Positions 43,479-53,391 are shown, numbered from the stretch's first letter. The stretch: 64,000 nt of DNA from Ancylobacter sonchi (GCF_018390695.1 NZ_JAHBGF010000016.1:248001-312000), one strand, 5' to 3'. Translations and numbers: made by a program. The notes: generated by a model not told the origin, from the letters alone.

Positions 43479-43517
43479 GATTCACTTGCCGGTGAATCTG
43501 ATTCGCGCGGGTGATTC
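43479..43517. promoter_or_regulatory. Inverted repeat with four GANTC methylation sites
   Basis: GATTCAC (43479-43485) and GTGAATC (43492-43498) form an inverted repeat with a 6-base spacer. Within 39 bases there are four GANTC sites, starting at 43479, 43494, 43500 and 43513. GANTC is the target of the cell-cycle methylase CcrM. The block lies just before the cyclic-nucleotide-domain gene and after cenR. It could be an operator or a methylation-sensitive promoter. It is not a terminator, since no T-run follows. Confidence 0.55.
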
Positions 43518-43543
43518 GCTCGCGCAGGAGGTGGGCCCGCCCG

Positions 43544-44032
43544 ATGGCCATCGAGGACGACATCGCGCTGCTCGAAGGCGTGCCGCTGCTGCAGCTGCTC
43601 GGCCGCGAGGGACTGCGCGTGATCGCCATCAGTGGCGATACGCGGCGGCTCAACGAGGGCGAGGTGCTGTTCCGCGAGGGCCAGTTCGCCGACGCCGCCT
43701 ATGTGGTGGTGAGCGGCCGGCTGCGGGTGTGCCACGAGAACCCGGCACGCAGCGCCAAGCCCGGCCATAGCGAGGAGGTCGGTCCCGGCACGCTGCTCGG
43801 CGAGATCGCGCTGATCACCGACACCAAGCGCCCGGCCACCGCCACGGCGCTGGCACCCTCGTCGGTGCTGCGCATTCCGCGCGTCATCTTCATGCGGACG
43901 GTGGAGAGCTACCCGGAATCGGCGGTGCGCATCGCCGAGGCGCTAGGCGAGCGGGTGAGCGCCACGCTCGCTCAGCTGGAGAGCGTGCGCCGGCAGCTCG
44001 ACGAGATCGGCGCCACGTCCGGCGGACGTTGA
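43544..44032 (+). CDS. Cyclic nucleotide-binding-domain protein (partner of CenR)
   Basis: This 162-residue protein is a lone Crp-like beta barrel with no DNA-binding domain. 'EGEVLFREGQFADAAYVVVSGRLRV' and 'GPGTLLGEIALITDTKRPATATAL' match the phosphate-binding cassette, with the arginine in 'KRPATA'. The C-terminal part is helical and may dimerise. In Brucella the same gene follows otpR. The ATG at 43544 has an AGGAGGTG site upstream; an earlier in-frame start at 43511 overlaps the GANTC cluster. The ligand is unknown. Confidence 0.88.
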   Translation: MAIEDDIALLEGVPLLQLLGREGLRVIAISGDTRRLNEGEVLFREGQFADAAYVVVSGRLRVCHENPARSAKPGHSEEVGPGTLLGEIALITDTKRPATATALAPSSVLRIPRVIFMRTVESYPESAVRIAEALGERVSATLAQLESVRRQLDEIGATSGGR

Positions 44033-44146
44033 GGCGCGGCGCCCGGGACCGGGAGCGCCTCGCAGCCCTTTCGTTGCCTTGTCGCTTTTCCCGCCGTGCC
44101 GGGATATTTCGGGCGACCTGACCAAGCTCCAGCCCGGACCGGCGCG

Positions 44147-44578
44147 ATGATCCCCGTCACCAACCGCATCAGCCTCGCCGAGGAGGAGATCGTCGAGGTG
44201 TTCGTGCGCGCCTCCGGGCCGGGCGGGCAGAACGTCAACAAGGTGTCGAGCGCGGTGCAGCTGCGCTTCGACGTGCGCTCCTCGCCGAACCTGCCCGAAG
44301 CGGTGAAGGAACGGCTGGAGAAGATCGCCGGCAAGCGGCTGACCAATGACGGGGTGATCGTGATCTCCGCCCAGCGCTTCCGCACCCAGGAACGCAACCG
44401 CGAGGACGCCCTCGCCCGGCTGGTCGAGATGATCCGCGAGGCGGCGGTGGTGCCGATCACCCGCCGGCCGACCCGGCCGACGCTCGGCTCGAAGATCCGC
44501 CGGCTGGAGGGCAAGGCCAAGCGCTCCGGCGTCAAGGCGCTCCGGCGCGACAAGCCGGGCGGCGGCGCGGAAGACTAG
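44147..44578 (+). CDS. arfB: ArfB-type ribosome-rescue peptidyl-tRNA hydrolase
   Basis: ArfB (YaeJ) rescues stalled ribosomes lacking a stop codon. The 143-residue protein has the catalytic GGQ in 'ASGPGGQNVNKVSSAVQLRFDV' and the basic C-terminal tail 'KIRRLEGKAKRSGVKALRR', which enters the empty mRNA channel. It lacks the codon-recognition domains of normal release factors. The start at 44147 ('MIPVTNRISLAEEEI') fits the family; an upstream in-frame ATG at 44096 has no similarity. Confidence 0.94.
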   Translation: MIPVTNRISLAEEEIVEVFVRASGPGGQNVNKVSSAVQLRFDVRSSPNLPEAVKERLEKIAGKRLTNDGVIVISAQRFRTQERNREDALARLVEMIREAAVVPITRRPTRPTLGSKIRRLEGKAKRSGVKALRRDKPGGGAED

Positions 44579-44620
44579 GCAGGCGAGAGATCAGGCTGGG
44601 TGGGAGGATTGGGCGCGGCC

Positions 44621-44833
44621 TCAGAAATCCGAGGCGATGCCCTTCACTTCCCAGTCGCCATAACGCACCGGCTCGGGGCCGCCGCGCCCGTCGATCTCCT
44701 TCGGCAGCGGCGCCGGCGTGCCCTCGGCGGCGCGGCGGGCGGCGGCCTCCTCCAGCGCGCGGCGGGCGGCGGGGGTGAGCTCGCGGGCCGGGGCCGGCGG
44801 CGGGGAGGCAGGGGCTTTGGTGTTCTCGTCCAT
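44621..44833 (-). CDS. SdhAF4-like protein (DUF1674)
   Basis: This 70-residue protein ends with '[20 protein letters not shown]', the signature of DUF1674, the bacterial relatives of succinate dehydrogenase assembly factor 4, which helps flavinylated SdhA mature. The N-terminal half is proline- and alanine-rich and probably disordered. The sdh genes are not in this window; a DUF1674 gene next to htpX is a usual Rhizobiales arrangement. Confidence 0.88.
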   Translation of the reverse strand: MDENTKAPASPPPAPARELTPAARRALEEAAARRAAEGTPAPLPKEIDGRGGPEPVRYGDWEVKGIASDF

Positions 44834-45022
44834 GGTTCATTGGAAGCACCGCGCGCGGGGCGGCGTCAAGCTGGCGGGACTGCCGGCGGGTGGCTCGGCA
44901 GCCGTTCCGATGGCGCTCGGGCGGCGGTCCGGCGAGGCGCGGCTCCCTTGCGGCAGCCGGCGGGACTTCCCATCCTATTTCCAGTACGGGCGCCGCCGGA
45001 GCGGCGCCGCACGAGGAAAGCG

Positions 45023-45994
45023 ATGAACTATTTTCGCACGGCGATCCTGCTGGCGGGGATGACCGCGCTGTTCATGGCGGTCGGCTACCTGATCGGCGGA
45101 TCGAGCGGCATGATGATCGCGCTAGTGGTCGCCGCCGGCATGAATCTGTTCAGCTACTGGAATTCCGACCGCATGGTGCTGTCGATGTACGGCGCCCGCG
45201 AGGTCGACCGCGCGAGCGCGCCGGAATTCGTCGGCATGATCGAGCAGCTGGCGGCGCGTGCCGAGCTGCCGATGCCGCGCGTCTACATCATCGACAGCCC
45301 GCAGCCCAACGCCTTCGCCACCGGCCGCAACCCGCGCAACGCCGCAGTGGCGGCGACCACCGGCCTCCTCAACGCGCTGTCGCGCGAGGAGGTCGCCGGG
45401 GTGATGGCGCACGAACTGGCGCACATCAAGCATTACGACACGCTGACGATGACGATTACCGCGACGCTCGCCGGCGCCATCTCGATGCTGGCGAATTTCG
45501 CGATGTTCTTCGGCCACAGCCGGGAGAACAACAACAACCCGTTCGGCATCATCGGCACCATCCTGATGATGGTGCTCGCGCCGCTGGCGGCGATGGTGGT
45601 GCAGATGGCGGTGTCGCGCTCGCGCGAATATGTCGCCGACCGTACCGGCGCGCTGATCTGCGGCCAGCCGCTGTGGCTGGCCTCGGCGCTGGGCAAGATC
45701 GCCAATTTCGCCCACCAGGTGCCGAACATGGAGGCCGAGCGCAATCCGGCCACCGCGCATATGTTCATCATCAACCCGCTGTCGGGCGAGCGGATGGACA
45801 ACCTGTTCTCCACCCACCCCGCCACCGAGAACCGCATCGCCGCCTTGCAGGCGCTGGCGCAGGAGATGGGCGCTGCGGCCCCGGCCGCTTCCGGCTGGAG
45901 TGGGCAGCCGCGCGGCGGGGCGACGGCGCGCCCCTCGTCCGATCCGTGGGGACGCGGCGGCCAGGAAGGCGGGCGGCGCGGCCCCTGGGGCTGA
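45023..45994 (+). CDS. htpX: HtpX, membrane zinc metalloprotease
   Basis: HtpX degrades damaged membrane proteins from the cytoplasmic side. The 323-residue protein has two N-terminal membrane helices, '[20 protein letters not shown]' and '[17 protein letters not shown]'. The zinc motif is 'MAHELAH', with H130, E131 and H134. Two further helices follow, and '[15 protein letters not shown]' carries the third zinc ligand. The C-terminal tail is glycine-rich. The ATG has an AGGAAAG site. It is the last clear core gene before the tRNA and the island. Confidence 0.95.
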   Translation: MNYFRTAILLAGMTALFMAVGYLIGGSSGMMIALVVAAGMNLFSYWNSDRMVLSMYGAREVDRASAPEFVGMIEQLAARAELPMPRVYIIDSPQPNAFATGRNPRNAAVAATTGLLNALSREEVAGVMAHELAHIKHYDTLTMTITATLAGAISMLANFAMFFGHSRENNNNPFGIIGTILMMVLAPLAAMVVQMAVSRSREYVADRTGALICGQPLWLASALGKIANFAHQVPNMEAERNPATAHMFIINPLSGERMDNLFSTHPATENRIAALQALAQEMGAAAPAASGWSGQPRGGATARPSSDPWGRGGQEGGRRGPWG

Positions 45995-46166
45995 GCCGCG
46001 CTCCGGTCCGGGGCCGGCTTCGACCGGGTACCTCGGCGAGGACGTGGCGGAAGCTTGGCGGGGGCATAGAGGGACGCGCGGTGCCATATTCGACGCAATG
46101 TCGGCGGCACGCTTGAAAAACCGCGACTTCGCGGCTATCAGAGGCGCCGTCGATGCGCCTTTGTGG

Positions 46167-46242
46167 GCCGCGGTAGCTCAGCTGGTAGAGCAACGCATTC
46201 GTAATGCGTGGGTCGGGGGTTCGAATCCCTTCCGCGGCACCA
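46167..46242 (+). tRNA. tRNA-Thr (anticodon CGT)
   Basis: The 76 bases fold as a full cloverleaf: acceptor stem GCCGCGG with CCGCGGC, D arm GCTC-AGCTGGTAGA-GC, anticodon stem ACGCA with TGCGT around loop TTCGTAA (anticodon CGT, threonine ACG codon), and T arm with GGTTCGAATCC. The encoded 3' end is ACCA. A broken integrase gene follows immediately, so this tRNA is the likely attachment site of the island. Confidence 0.95.
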
Positions 46243-46399
46243 TTACCCCGCCCTGCGGGGTCCGGCACAGTCCAACAAACACAGAAAAATCAACGGCCTG
46301 CGCACTGATCGGTGTCCAGCGCGGGCCGGTGACGTGCAGCCCTCTCCAACATGAACGTTGGTACGGGCGATGGTATCGCCCCGATTTAGTGTATCGCCC

Positions 46400-46588
46400 A
46401 TGCCGCTCAGCGAACTCGCCTGCCGGAACATCAAGCCGGGCAAAACCCTCAAGAAACTCTCCGATGGGGGAGGCCTGCAGCTCTGGCTTCAGCCCAATGG
46501 CTCGAAACTCTGGCGCCTCGCCTACCGCACGATGATCCAAGCCAATGGGGCCAACCTCCTCCTGAATGGCGGATCGCAAAATACATAA
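46400..46588 (+). pseudogene. Truncated P4-type tyrosine integrase (left remnant)
   Basis: The product 'MPLSELACRNIKPGKTLKKL' continues 'SDGGGLQLWLQPNGSKLWRLAYR', which is the N-terminal arm DNA-binding domain (DUF4102) of P4-like integrases. Similarity stops after about residue 45 and an unrelated tail runs to the stop codon. The catalytic domain is missing. It lies about 160 bases after tRNA-Thr in the usual orientation for tRNA-integrated islands. A second remnant of the same gene type is found at 56005-56235. Confidence 0.8.
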
Positions 46589-46645
46589 ACGGCGCAGTCA
46601 TCGTCGCACTGGCCAGTCCATGTCCGCTCCCGGACCCTTCGCGGG

Positions 46646-47146
46646 CTATTTCCGGGTCCAGGTGAGGAAGAAGCCGACATCGCCCGGCATGCCGTTCGGC
46701 CAGTCGACGATCATCGCCTTCAACCCGTAGCCCGCCGGCTTCAGCCGGTCGCGCCAGAGCTCGTAGGCCTGGCGCGGCCGCCCGGTCAGCGTGTCGGGCC
46801 AGCCCTCCAGCGTGTTGTTGATCGCCCGGCCGTGGTCGGTGCACAGCAGGTTCGGGAAGCGCATCACCATGATCTCGGTGTCGCCACGCTCGGCGGCGGC
46901 GCGCAGCTTCACCTGAAGACGGCCGGAAATCTCCGCCAGTGCCTCCGGCGTCAACTCCATCGGCTCGGACAAGGTCTTGGCGAGCTGCTCGCGCGCCAGA
47001 GTGGCCTGGCCCATGGCGTCCACGACCTCCTTGGCATGCGCCATGGCGATCTTTTCCATGTAGTTCTGCAGATCCGCCGCCGACATGAAGGTCTCGTCGG
47101 CAAGCATCCGGTTTTCGGCGTCAGGTGTTGTCGGGTTCTTGCTCAT
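46646..47146 (-). CDS. Unknown 166-residue protein at the tail of the arc operon
   Basis: I do not recognise a family. The start 'MSKNPTTPDAENRM' has a GGAG site. The N-terminal half is helical and charged, with a likely coiled coil around 'LQNYMEKIAMAHAKEVVDAM'. The C-terminal half has conserved-looking aromatic and glycine positions, 'LEGWPDTLTGRPRQAYELWR' and 'VDWPNGMPGDVGFFL'. It is cytoplasmic by sequence. It lies 92 bases after arcC on the same strand and may have its own promoter. Its link to arginine metabolism is positional only. Confidence 0.75.
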   Translation of the reverse strand: MSKNPTTPDAENRMLADETFMSAADLQNYMEKIAMAHAKEVVDAMGQATLAREQLAKTLSEPMELTPEALAEISGRLQVKLRAAAERGDTEIMVMRFPNLLCTDHGRAINNTLEGWPDTLTGRPRQAYELWRDRLKPAGYGLKAMIVDWPNGMPGDVGFFLTWTRK

Positions 47147-47166
47147 TATGGGACTCCGTGTGACGG

Positions 47167-47193
47167 AAAGTAGCTTCCGACATGCATAGTCAA
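47167..47193 (-). promoter_or_regulatory. Possible promoter of the 166-residue gene
   Basis: On the minus strand TTGACT (47193-47188) is followed after 15 bases by TACTTT (47172-47167). Each resembles the sigma-70 hexamers (5 of 6 and 4 of 6), with spacing slightly short. It lies in the 92-base gap after arcC, about 20 bases before the start codon, so the 166-residue protein could be expressed apart from the arc genes. Confidence 0.35.
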
Positions 47194-47238
47194 CGCCTTC
47201 ACAGGGTGTGTATTTATTCAAGCCGGACCCGGCGATGG

Positions 47239-48177
47239 CTAGGCGTGGAATTCGGCGGCCCCCGCCTCTCGCCAGATCGTCGTCCCCTTCTCGCCCCGGA
47301 TGGCGGCGCCGACATCCGCCAGGGCACAGATCACCGCCTTGCCGCCGGTGAGCCGGGCAAATTCCTGCGCCGCCTCGACCTTGGGACCCATCGAGCCAGC
47401 CGGGAACGCGCGAGGATCGATTTCGTCGGGGCTGACGGTCCGGATCGCCCGTTGCTCGGGCGTGCCCCACCCGAGATAGACGGCGTCGGCGTCGGTCGCG
47501 CAGACGAAGACATCCGCGCCGATCTCGCGGGCCAGCAACGCGGAGGCGCGGTCCTTGTCGACCACGCACTCGACCCCGATCAGCTGGCGCGTCGCGCCCG
47601 GCTTGTACATGGTCGGAATGCCGCCGCCGCCAGCGGCAATCACCACGGCCCCCTTCTCGAGCAACCAGCGAATGGGCTGCAGCTCGAAGATTCGCAAAGG
47701 GCTGGGCGAGGGTACGACGCGACGCCAGAACTTGCCGTCCGCCTTGACCGTCCAGCCTTTCGCAGCCGCCTCCTGCTTGGCCTGCGCCTCGTCATAGACC
47801 TTGCCGATGAACTTCGTGGGGTCCTTGAAGGCAGGGTCGTCGGCGGAGACCTCGACCATGGTGAGGATGGTCGCGATCGGCTTCTCGAGCGGCACGAGAT
47901 TGCCGAGCTCCTGCTCGATCATGTAGCCGATCATGCCCTCGGTTTCGGCTCCGAGCACGTCGAGCGGGGCATCCTCGCCCGGATAGGCCTCCTCCTGCAG
48001 AGCGAGCAGGCCGACCTGCGGGCCGTTGCCATGCGTGATGACCAGTTCATGGTCGGCGACGAGCGGGGCGAGCGCTTCCGCGGCGATCTGGGCGTTGCGG
48101 CGCTGGTTCGAAGCGGTGAGCTTCTCGCCGCGGCGGAGCAGGGCGTTACCGCCCAATGCGACAACGATGCGGGCCAT
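47239..48177 (-). CDS. arcC: Carbamate kinase
   Basis: ArcC makes ATP from carbamoyl phosphate, the energy-yielding last step of the arginine deiminase pathway. The 312-residue protein starts '[18 protein letters not shown]', has '[15 protein letters not shown]', '[11 protein letters not shown]', '[28 protein letters not shown]', and ends with 'GTTIW'. These match the amino-acid kinase fold of carbamate kinases. It follows arcB after 1 base. Confidence 0.96.
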   Translation of the reverse strand: MARIVVALGGNALLRRGEKLTASNQRRNAQIAAEALAPLVADHELVITHGNGPQVGLLALQEEAYPGEDAPLDVLGAETEGMIGYMIEQELGNLVPLEKPIATILTMVEVSADDPAFKDPTKFIGKVYDEAQAKQEAAAKGWTVKADGKFWRRVVPSPSPLRIFELQPIRWLLEKGAVVIAAGGGGIPTMYKPGATRQLIGVECVVDKDRASALLAREIGADVFVCATDADAVYLGWGTPEQRAIRTVSPDEIDPRAFPAGSMGPKVEAAQEFARLTGGKAVICALADVGAAIRGEKGTTIWREAGAAEFHA

Positions 48178-48178
48178 G

Positions 48179-49180
48179 TCAGGCCCCCAGCGTCGCGACG
48201 AGGATCGCCTTGATGGTGTGCAGGCGGTTCTCAGCCTGCTCGAACGCGATGTTCATCGGGCTTTCGAACACCTCGTCCGTCACCTCCATCTCGCTGAGGC
48301 CGAACTGGTCGAAGATGTCCTTCCCGACGCGCGTATCGGTGTTGTGGAAGGCCGGCAGGCAATGCATGAACTTGACCCGCGGATTGCCGGTCTTCTTCAT
48401 CAGCTCCATGTTGACCTGATACGGCTTCAACAGACGAATGCGCTCGGCCCACACCTCCTTCGCCTCGCCCATCGAGACCCAGACGTCGGTGTGCACGAAG
48501 TCCACCCCCTTCACTCCGGCGTCGATGTCGTCGGTGATGGTGATCCGCGCGCCGCTCTCGGCCGCCATCTGGCGGGCGATCTGCTGCACGTCGTCGTCAG
48601 GCTGGTTTTCGCGCGGCGCGATGAGGCGCACGTCGCAGCCCATGATGGCACCGAGCACCAGCAGCGAGTTGCCCATATTGTTGCGGGCGTCGCCGAGGAA
48701 GGCATAGCTGATTTCATGCCTCGGCTTTTCGGAATGCTCGACCATGGTCAGCATGTCCGCGAGCATCTGCGTGGGGTGCCAGTCGTCGGTCAGGCCGTTA
48801 TAGACCGGCACGCCGGCGTAGCGCGCGAGTTCCTCGACCATCCCCTGGCCAGCGCCGCGGAACTCGATCGCGTCGAACATGCGGCCGAGCACGCGTGCAG
48901 TGTCCTTCATCGATTCCTTGTGGCCGATCTGGCTACCTGCCGGGTCGAGATAGGTGACGTGCGCGCCCTGGTCGTGGGCCGCGACTTCAAAGGCGCATCG
49001 CGTCCGGGTCGAGGTTTTCTCGAAGATCAGGCAGATGTCCTTGCCCTTGAGGGTCTCCTGCTCGGTCCCCGCATATTTCGCGCGCTTCAAGTCACGCGAC
49101 AGTTCGAGGAGATAGAGCATTTCCCGCGTTGTGAAGTCGTCCAGCTTCAGGTAGCTGCGACCGCGAAGATTGAAAGGCAT
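48179..49180 (-). CDS. arcB: Ornithine carbamoyltransferase, catabolic type
   Basis: ArcB splits citrulline with phosphate into ornithine and carbamoyl phosphate. The 333-residue enzyme has the carbamoyl-phosphate motif '[11 protein letters not shown]', the 'DDWHPTQML' motif, and '[10 protein letters not shown]' with the catalytic cysteine. The operon context and length point to the catabolic enzyme rather than the ArgF of arginine synthesis. It has a GGAGGAA ribosome site and follows arcA by 22 bases. Confidence 0.95.
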   Translation of the reverse strand: MPFNLRGRSYLKLDDFTTREMLYLLELSRDLKRAKYAGTEQETLKGKDICLIFEKTSTRTRCAFEVAAHDQGAHVTYLDPAGSQIGHKESMKDTARVLGRMFDAIEFRGAGQGMVEELARYAGVPVYNGLTDDWHPTQMLADMLTMVEHSEKPRHEISYAFLGDARNNMGNSLLVLGAIMGCDVRLIAPRENQPDDDVQQIARQMAAESGARITITDDIDAGVKGVDFVHTDVWVSMGEAKEVWAERIRLLKPYQVNMELMKKTGNPRVKFMHCLPAFHNTDTRVGKDIFDQFGLSEMEVTDEVFESPMNIAFEQAENRLHTIKAILVATLGA

Positions 49181-49202
49181 TGGCGTTCCTCCACCGATAG
49201 GT

Positions 49203-50429
49203 TCAGTAGGCCGGGTCGCGCAGGATCGGGCAGGTCATGCAATGACCGCCGCCGCGTCCCCGTCCCAATTCCTGGCTGCCGATTGTGATGACTTCGATCC
49301 CGGCCTTCCGGAGCAGCGTGTTGGTGTGGATGTTCCGGTCGTAGCCGATGATCACGCCGGGCTCGAGCGCAACGACATTGTTGCCGTCGTCCCATTGCTC
49401 GCGCTCCTGCTCGAAGTCGTTGCCGCCGGTTCCCACGACGAGAAGATCGTCGAGGCCGAGCGCCTCCTTGTACACGTCGAAAAGGTGGCCCTTTTCCTTG
49501 GTGATCTCGATGCGGTCATCGCCATTCGGCCGCAGCGAGAAGCAGGTGATGGCGTCGACCACCTCCGAGAAGGCGGTGACCTTGTCGTGGTCGAGGCAGG
49601 TAAACACCGTGTCGAGATGCATGGCCGCGCGCGATTTCGGCATCGCGCATGCTATCACCCTTTCGGCAGCTCCCTTGGCAAAGAGGCGGCTCGCCACTTG
49701 GTTGACCGCTTGCCGGGTGGTCCGCTCGCCCATGCCGATCAGGACGACGCCCTTGCCGATCGGCATGACGTCGCCGCCCTCCATGCTGGTGTTGGCCCAG
49801 TCCTCGTCGCTGTCCCCCCACCAGATGTCGAATTCGTTCTCGGTGAAGGCCGGATGGAACTTGTAGACCGCGCGCTGGTAGAGCGTCTCCGGCTTGCGAG
49901 CCGGCCAGAACATCGGGTTGCAGGTCACGCCGCCATAGATCCAGCAGGAAGGGTCGCGCTGGAACAGGGCGTTCGGAACCGGACGGATGAGGAATTCCGT
50001 CGGCGACAGCGCTTCCTGCATCAGCGGCGTGACCAGGTCCTTCGGCAGGTCGCTGATGACGATGCCGCCGAGAAGGTGGCGCGCCAGCAGATGGCCATCG
50101 AGCTCGTCCAGCCAGGGCCTCAGGATGCGGGCGAGCATCGGCCCCACCTGATTGTCGGTGACGCGCCGGTCGAGCACGAAGGAACGTCCTTCGGGTACCT
50201 GATCGAGCACCTCGGCCAGCAAATCCTGGATGTCGAAGACCTCGACCCCGCGATCCTTCATGCGCAGCACGAAGTCGGCATGGTCGGCGCGGGCCTTCTG
50301 GACCCAGATCACGTCATCGAACAGAAGATCGTGGCAGTTGCCCGGGGTGAGCCGCTCATGGGCGAGCGACGGTCGCGACACCATTACCTTTCTGAGCTTG
50401 CCGATCTCCGAATGGACCCCGAGTTTCAT
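49203..50429 (-). CDS. arcA: Arginine deiminase
   Basis: ArcA hydrolyses arginine to citrulline and ammonia. The 408-residue protein starts '[20 protein letters not shown]'. Active-site motifs are '[11 protein letters not shown]', '[11 protein letters not shown]', 'AAMHLDTVF' and the nucleophile C397 in '[11 protein letters not shown]'. A GGAGGAACAGG ribosome site precedes the ATG, which overlaps the permease stop (ATGA). The frame remains open upstream inside the permease gene but is not coding there. Confidence 0.97.
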   Translation of the reverse strand: MKLGVHSEIGKLRKVMVSRPSLAHERLTPGNCHDLLFDDVIWVQKARADHADFVLRMKDRGVEVFDIQDLLAEVLDQVPEGRSFVLDRRVTDNQVGPMLARILRPWLDELDGHLLARHLLGGIVISDLPKDLVTPLMQEALSPTEFLIRPVPNALFQRDPSCWIYGGVTCNPMFWPARKPETLYQRAVYKFHPAFTENEFDIWWGDSDEDWANTSMEGGDVMPIGKGVVLIGMGERTTRQAVNQVASRLFAKGAAERVIACAMPKSRAAMHLDTVFTCLDHDKVTAFSEVVDAITCFSLRPNGDDRIEITKEKGHLFDVYKEALGLDDLLVVGTGGNDFEQEREQWDDGNNVVALEPGVIIGYDRNIHTNTLLRKAGIEVITIGSQELGRGRGGGHCMTCPILRDPAY

Positions 50430-51805
50430 GACCTGTTCCTCCCGATGGATGAGGTCGGCGATTCTGCCTGTCGCCGCGACATCTGCCACTTGATGAAGAC
50501 GTGAACGGGGATACCCGCCAGTACCAGCAACAGGCCGAGAAACACCGTCTCGTGGCCCGCGCCGTAGATGGCCCAGCCCGAATAGAGGAAGGCGAGGCCG
50601 CCTAATATCGCGATCCGGCCCGATTGGGTTCCGGCGGGATGGCCGCGCCGGATCAGGATCATCAGCTCCGCGAAGGAGCAGAGCGCATAGGGGAGCAAGC
50701 TCGACATGACGGCCAGCAGGACGATCGTGTTGAACGCATCCACCAGCCCACGCGAGAAGTTCATGACGACCAGAAGGCCGGCCAGGATGTTGGAGAAGAC
50801 GAGCGCGTTGGCGGGAGTGCCGAAGCGCGACAGCATGCCCATCGGCCTCGGAAACACCCCGTCCAGCGCCGCGCCATACGGTACCTGCCCGGTGAGCAGG
50901 GTGAAGCCATTCAGGGTGCCGAAGGTCGAGATGACCGCGCCGATCGCGACGAGCACGCCGCCGGCCGGCCCCCACAGCGTGCGCGCGACATCGGCCAGCG
51001 GGGCGCTCGACGCGCCGAGTGCCGCAGGGGGCACGACGCCGATCGCGACCGTCGTCACCACGATGTAGACGGTGGCGGCGATCAGGACGCCGAGGATGGT
51101 CGCCCGCGGGATGGTCTTCTCCGGCTGCCGTATCGAGCCGGACGGGACCGTCGCCGATTCGAGGCCGAGATAGGCCCACAGCGTCAACGCGGCCGCCGCC
51201 GAGATCGCGCCGAGGTTCGACATGCCGCTGATGTTCGCCGGCGTGAAATGCGCCGGCTCGATCCAGAACACCCCGAAGATGCCGATCATCAGGAGCGGGA
51301 TGAGCTTCAGGATGGTCGTCACCACCTGCACGGCGCCGGCCTCCTCGACGCCCCGCACATTGATGAGGGTGAGCAGCCCGATGGCGCCGAGAGCGACGGC
51401 CATCGCCAGCGTGGGGGACTGCGCGACCGCCGGGACGAGATAGCCGACATAGCCGGCGAGAGCGACCGCGACCCCGGCATTGCCGGTCCACAGCGCGATC
51501 CAGTAGCCCCATGCGATGATGAAGCCGGCGAACTCGCCATAGCCGGCTTCGCTATAGGCGTAAGGGCCTCCGGTCTTGGTGACGATCCGGGAGAGGCGGC
51601 CGAAAATGATCGACAGCACGATCGCACCGGCCGATGTCACCACCCAGCCGGCGATCGAGATCGGCCCGATCGCCGCCAGCGAGGCGGGAAGCAGGAAGAT
51701 GCCCGAGCCGATCATGTTGCCGACCACGAGAGCCGTGCAGGCGATCAGTCCGAGCTCGCGCGGCCTGTGATCGCCCTCGCGGGAGGGCTTGTTGTCCTCG
51801 GCCAT
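50426..51805 (-). CDS. APC-family amino acid antiporter, probably arginine exchange
   Basis: The 459-residue protein has about 12 membrane helices. The N-terminal '[26 protein letters not shown]' contains the GxG unwound helix 1 of APC transporters, and '[17 protein letters not shown]' in helix 6 resembles AdiC and ArcD-like antiporters. Placed directly before arcA with overlapping codons, it probably exchanges arginine for ornithine or agmatine in the inner membrane. Substrate is inferred from context. Confidence 0.9.
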   Translation of the reverse strand: MAEDNKPSREGDHRPRELGLIACTALVVGNMIGSGIFLLPASLAAIGPISIAGWVVTSAGAIVLSIIFGRLSRIVTKTGGPYAYSEAGYGEFAGFIIAWGYWIALWTGNAGVAVALAGYVGYLVPAVAQSPTLAMAVALGAIGLLTLINVRGVEEAGAVQVVTTILKLIPLLMIGIFGVFWIEPAHFTPANISGMSNLGAISAAAALTLWAYLGLESATVPSGSIRQPEKTIPRATILGVLIAATVYIVVTTVAIGVVPPAALGASSAPLADVARTLWGPAGGVLVAIGAVISTFGTLNGFTLLTGQVPYGAALDGVFPRPMGMLSRFGTPANALVFSNILAGLLVVMNFSRGLVDAFNTIVLLAVMSSLLPYALCSFAELMILIRRGHPAGTQSGRIAILGGLAFLYSGWAIYGAGHETVFLGLLLVLAGIPVHVFIKWQMSRRQAESPTSSIGRNRS

Positions 51806-51809
51806 CGGC

Positions 51810-53285
51810 TCAACCGGGCGTCTGCGTGCTCGTCGGAGCCTTGGGGGGTATCGGGGTATCCGAAGTCAACGCGGCGAGGCTGAGCGCGCCGACGATGATG
51901 ACCATCAAGATGACGAGCAGCGGCCAGAGAAAGCGCAGCCAGCGATCATAGGAGACGCGCCCGATCGCCAGGCCGCCCATCACCACGGCGAAGGTCGGGT
52001 TGAACAGGTTCACCCAGCCATTGGCGGACTGGTAGGCCGTCACCGCCAGATCGCGCTTGACGCCGGCGAAATCCGACAGCGGCGCCAGGATCGGCATGGT
52101 CAGCACCGCGAGGCCCGACGACGACGGCACGAGGAAGGACAGCAGCGTCTGGAAGACCAGCATCACGTTGATGAAGATGACATGGCCGAAACCCGCGAGC
52201 ATCCCGGCCAGCCCGTGCAGGATCGTGTCGGTGATCTTGCCCGCATCCATCACCACCACGATGCCGCGCGCGACACCGATGATGAGCGCGACGCCGAGCA
52301 GGTCCCTGGCGCCGTTCACGAAGGTGTTGACGAAGGTCTCCTCGTCGAGGCTGGTCTCGGCCGAGAACTTCGCGACGATCCAGGTGAGGATCGACATTCC
52401 GAGAAACAGGGCCGACATCTCCGCCATCCACCAGCCCAGCCGGATCACGCCATAGAGCATGATCGCGAAGGTGATGCCGAACAGCGCCAGGATGATGCTG
52501 CGCACGCGGGTGAAGGCCGGCAGGGCTTCGCCGCTGCCGGTGCCCTTCAGGAAATGCGCGATGTTCGCCTCGCGCTGATCGGCGACGAGCGAGGTGGAAG
52601 GATCCGTGCGCACGCGTGCCGCGTAGCGCATGACGAAGACGATGCCGGCCGCGAGGCAGACCACCAGCAGCAAAAGACGCAGCAGCAGGCCCTCGGTGAA
52701 GGGGACCCCGGCGGCGTTCGAGGCGATGACCGTCGCGAAGGCGTTGACCGTCGATCCCAGCGTCCCGATGCCGGCTCCCAGCATGATCACCGCGACGCCG
52801 GTCAGGGCGTCGTAGCCGGCGCGGATGAAGATCGGCAGGATGATCGCGTAGAAGGCGAGGCTCTCCTCCGCCATGCCGTAGGTCGTGCCGCCCGCGGCGA
52901 AAGCGATCATCAGGATCGGGATCATGAGAATCTCGCGCCCTCGAAGGGCACGCAGCAGGCCTCCGATGCCCGCGTCGATTGCCCCTGTCCGCGTGACCAC
53001 CGCCAGGAAACCGCCGATGACCAGCACGAAGACGGCGACATCGATGGCGTTCGCCTTGCCGGTTGCGGGATCATAGAGGCCGGCGATCGGCGCCATCAGC
53101 ACCGCCTTCAGCCCCTGCGGCTCCGCGTCGACCTGATGAAACGTCCCCGGCACCGGAGCCGCACGGTCGAGCGCGGCATTGAAGGCGCGCTCGTATTGGC
53201 CAGCTGGAATGATCCAGGTCAGTACCGCGACGACGATGATCAGGAAGAAGAGGACGGTGAAGGCGGTCGGGAACTTCTTCGGCAT
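51810..53285 (-). CDS. YfcC-family carrier, possible basic amino acid transporter
   Basis: The 491-residue membrane protein begins 'MPKKFPTAFTVLFFLIIVVA' and 'WIIPAGQYERA', which is typical of the YfcC/C4-dicarboxylate anaerobic carrier superfamily. 'GGTTYGMAEESLAFYAII' and 'FLVPSSSGLAVLTMPILAPLSDFAG' are family motifs. Members next to arc genes are thought to carry arginine or ornithine. It is followed after 4 bases by the APC antiporter, so the operon has two transporters. Confidence 0.88.
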   Translation of the reverse strand: MPKKFPTAFTVLFFLIIVVAVLTWIIPAGQYERAFNAALDRAAPVPGTFHQVDAEPQGLKAVLMAPIAGLYDPATGKANAIDVAVFVLVIGGFLAVVTRTGAIDAGIGGLLRALRGREILMIPILMIAFAAGGTTYGMAEESLAFYAIILPIFIRAGYDALTGVAVIMLGAGIGTLGSTVNAFATVIASNAAGVPFTEGLLLRLLLLVVCLAAGIVFVMRYAARVRTDPSTSLVADQREANIAHFLKGTGSGEALPAFTRVRSIILALFGITFAIMLYGVIRLGWWMAEMSALFLGMSILTWIVAKFSAETSLDEETFVNTFVNGARDLLGVALIIGVARGIVVVMDAGKITDTILHGLAGMLAGFGHVIFINVMLVFQTLLSFLVPSSSGLAVLTMPILAPLSDFAGVKRDLAVTAYQSANGWVNLFNPTFAVVMGGLAIGRVSYDRWLRFLWPLLVILMVIIVGALSLAALTSDTPIPPKAPTSTQTPG

Positions 53286-53307
53286 GATGACAAGCCATCG
53301 TCGCTGG

Positions 53308-53323
53308 GCCTGCCTTGGCAGGC
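53308..53323. other. Hairpin in the porin-yfcC gap
   Basis: GCCTGCC (53308-53314) and GGCAGGC (53317-53323) pair perfectly around a 2-base loop. It lies just upstream of the yfcC start, within the mRNA if the porin and transporter genes share a transcript. It may be a processing or attenuation element. Confidence 0.4.
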
Positions 53324-53373
53324 TGATGTGAAGCAGAACGTTTTCAGGCTCTTAGGCATTGAGGCCGGGCCGA

Positions 53374-53391
53374 GGGTCGCGCTAGCGACCC
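53374..53391. terminator. Hairpin across the porin stop codon
   Basis: GGGTCGC (53374-53380) and GCGACCC (53385-53391) pair perfectly around the loop GCTA, which includes the porin stop codon. Being at the 3' end of the first gene, it may stabilise the porin mRNA or reduce read-through into the transporter and arc genes. No T-run is present. Confidence 0.45.

Noticed and set aside
43479-43498. Inverted repeat as terminator of cenR
   Set aside because: The stem is only 7 bases and no T-run follows; the density of GANTC sites points to regulation instead.
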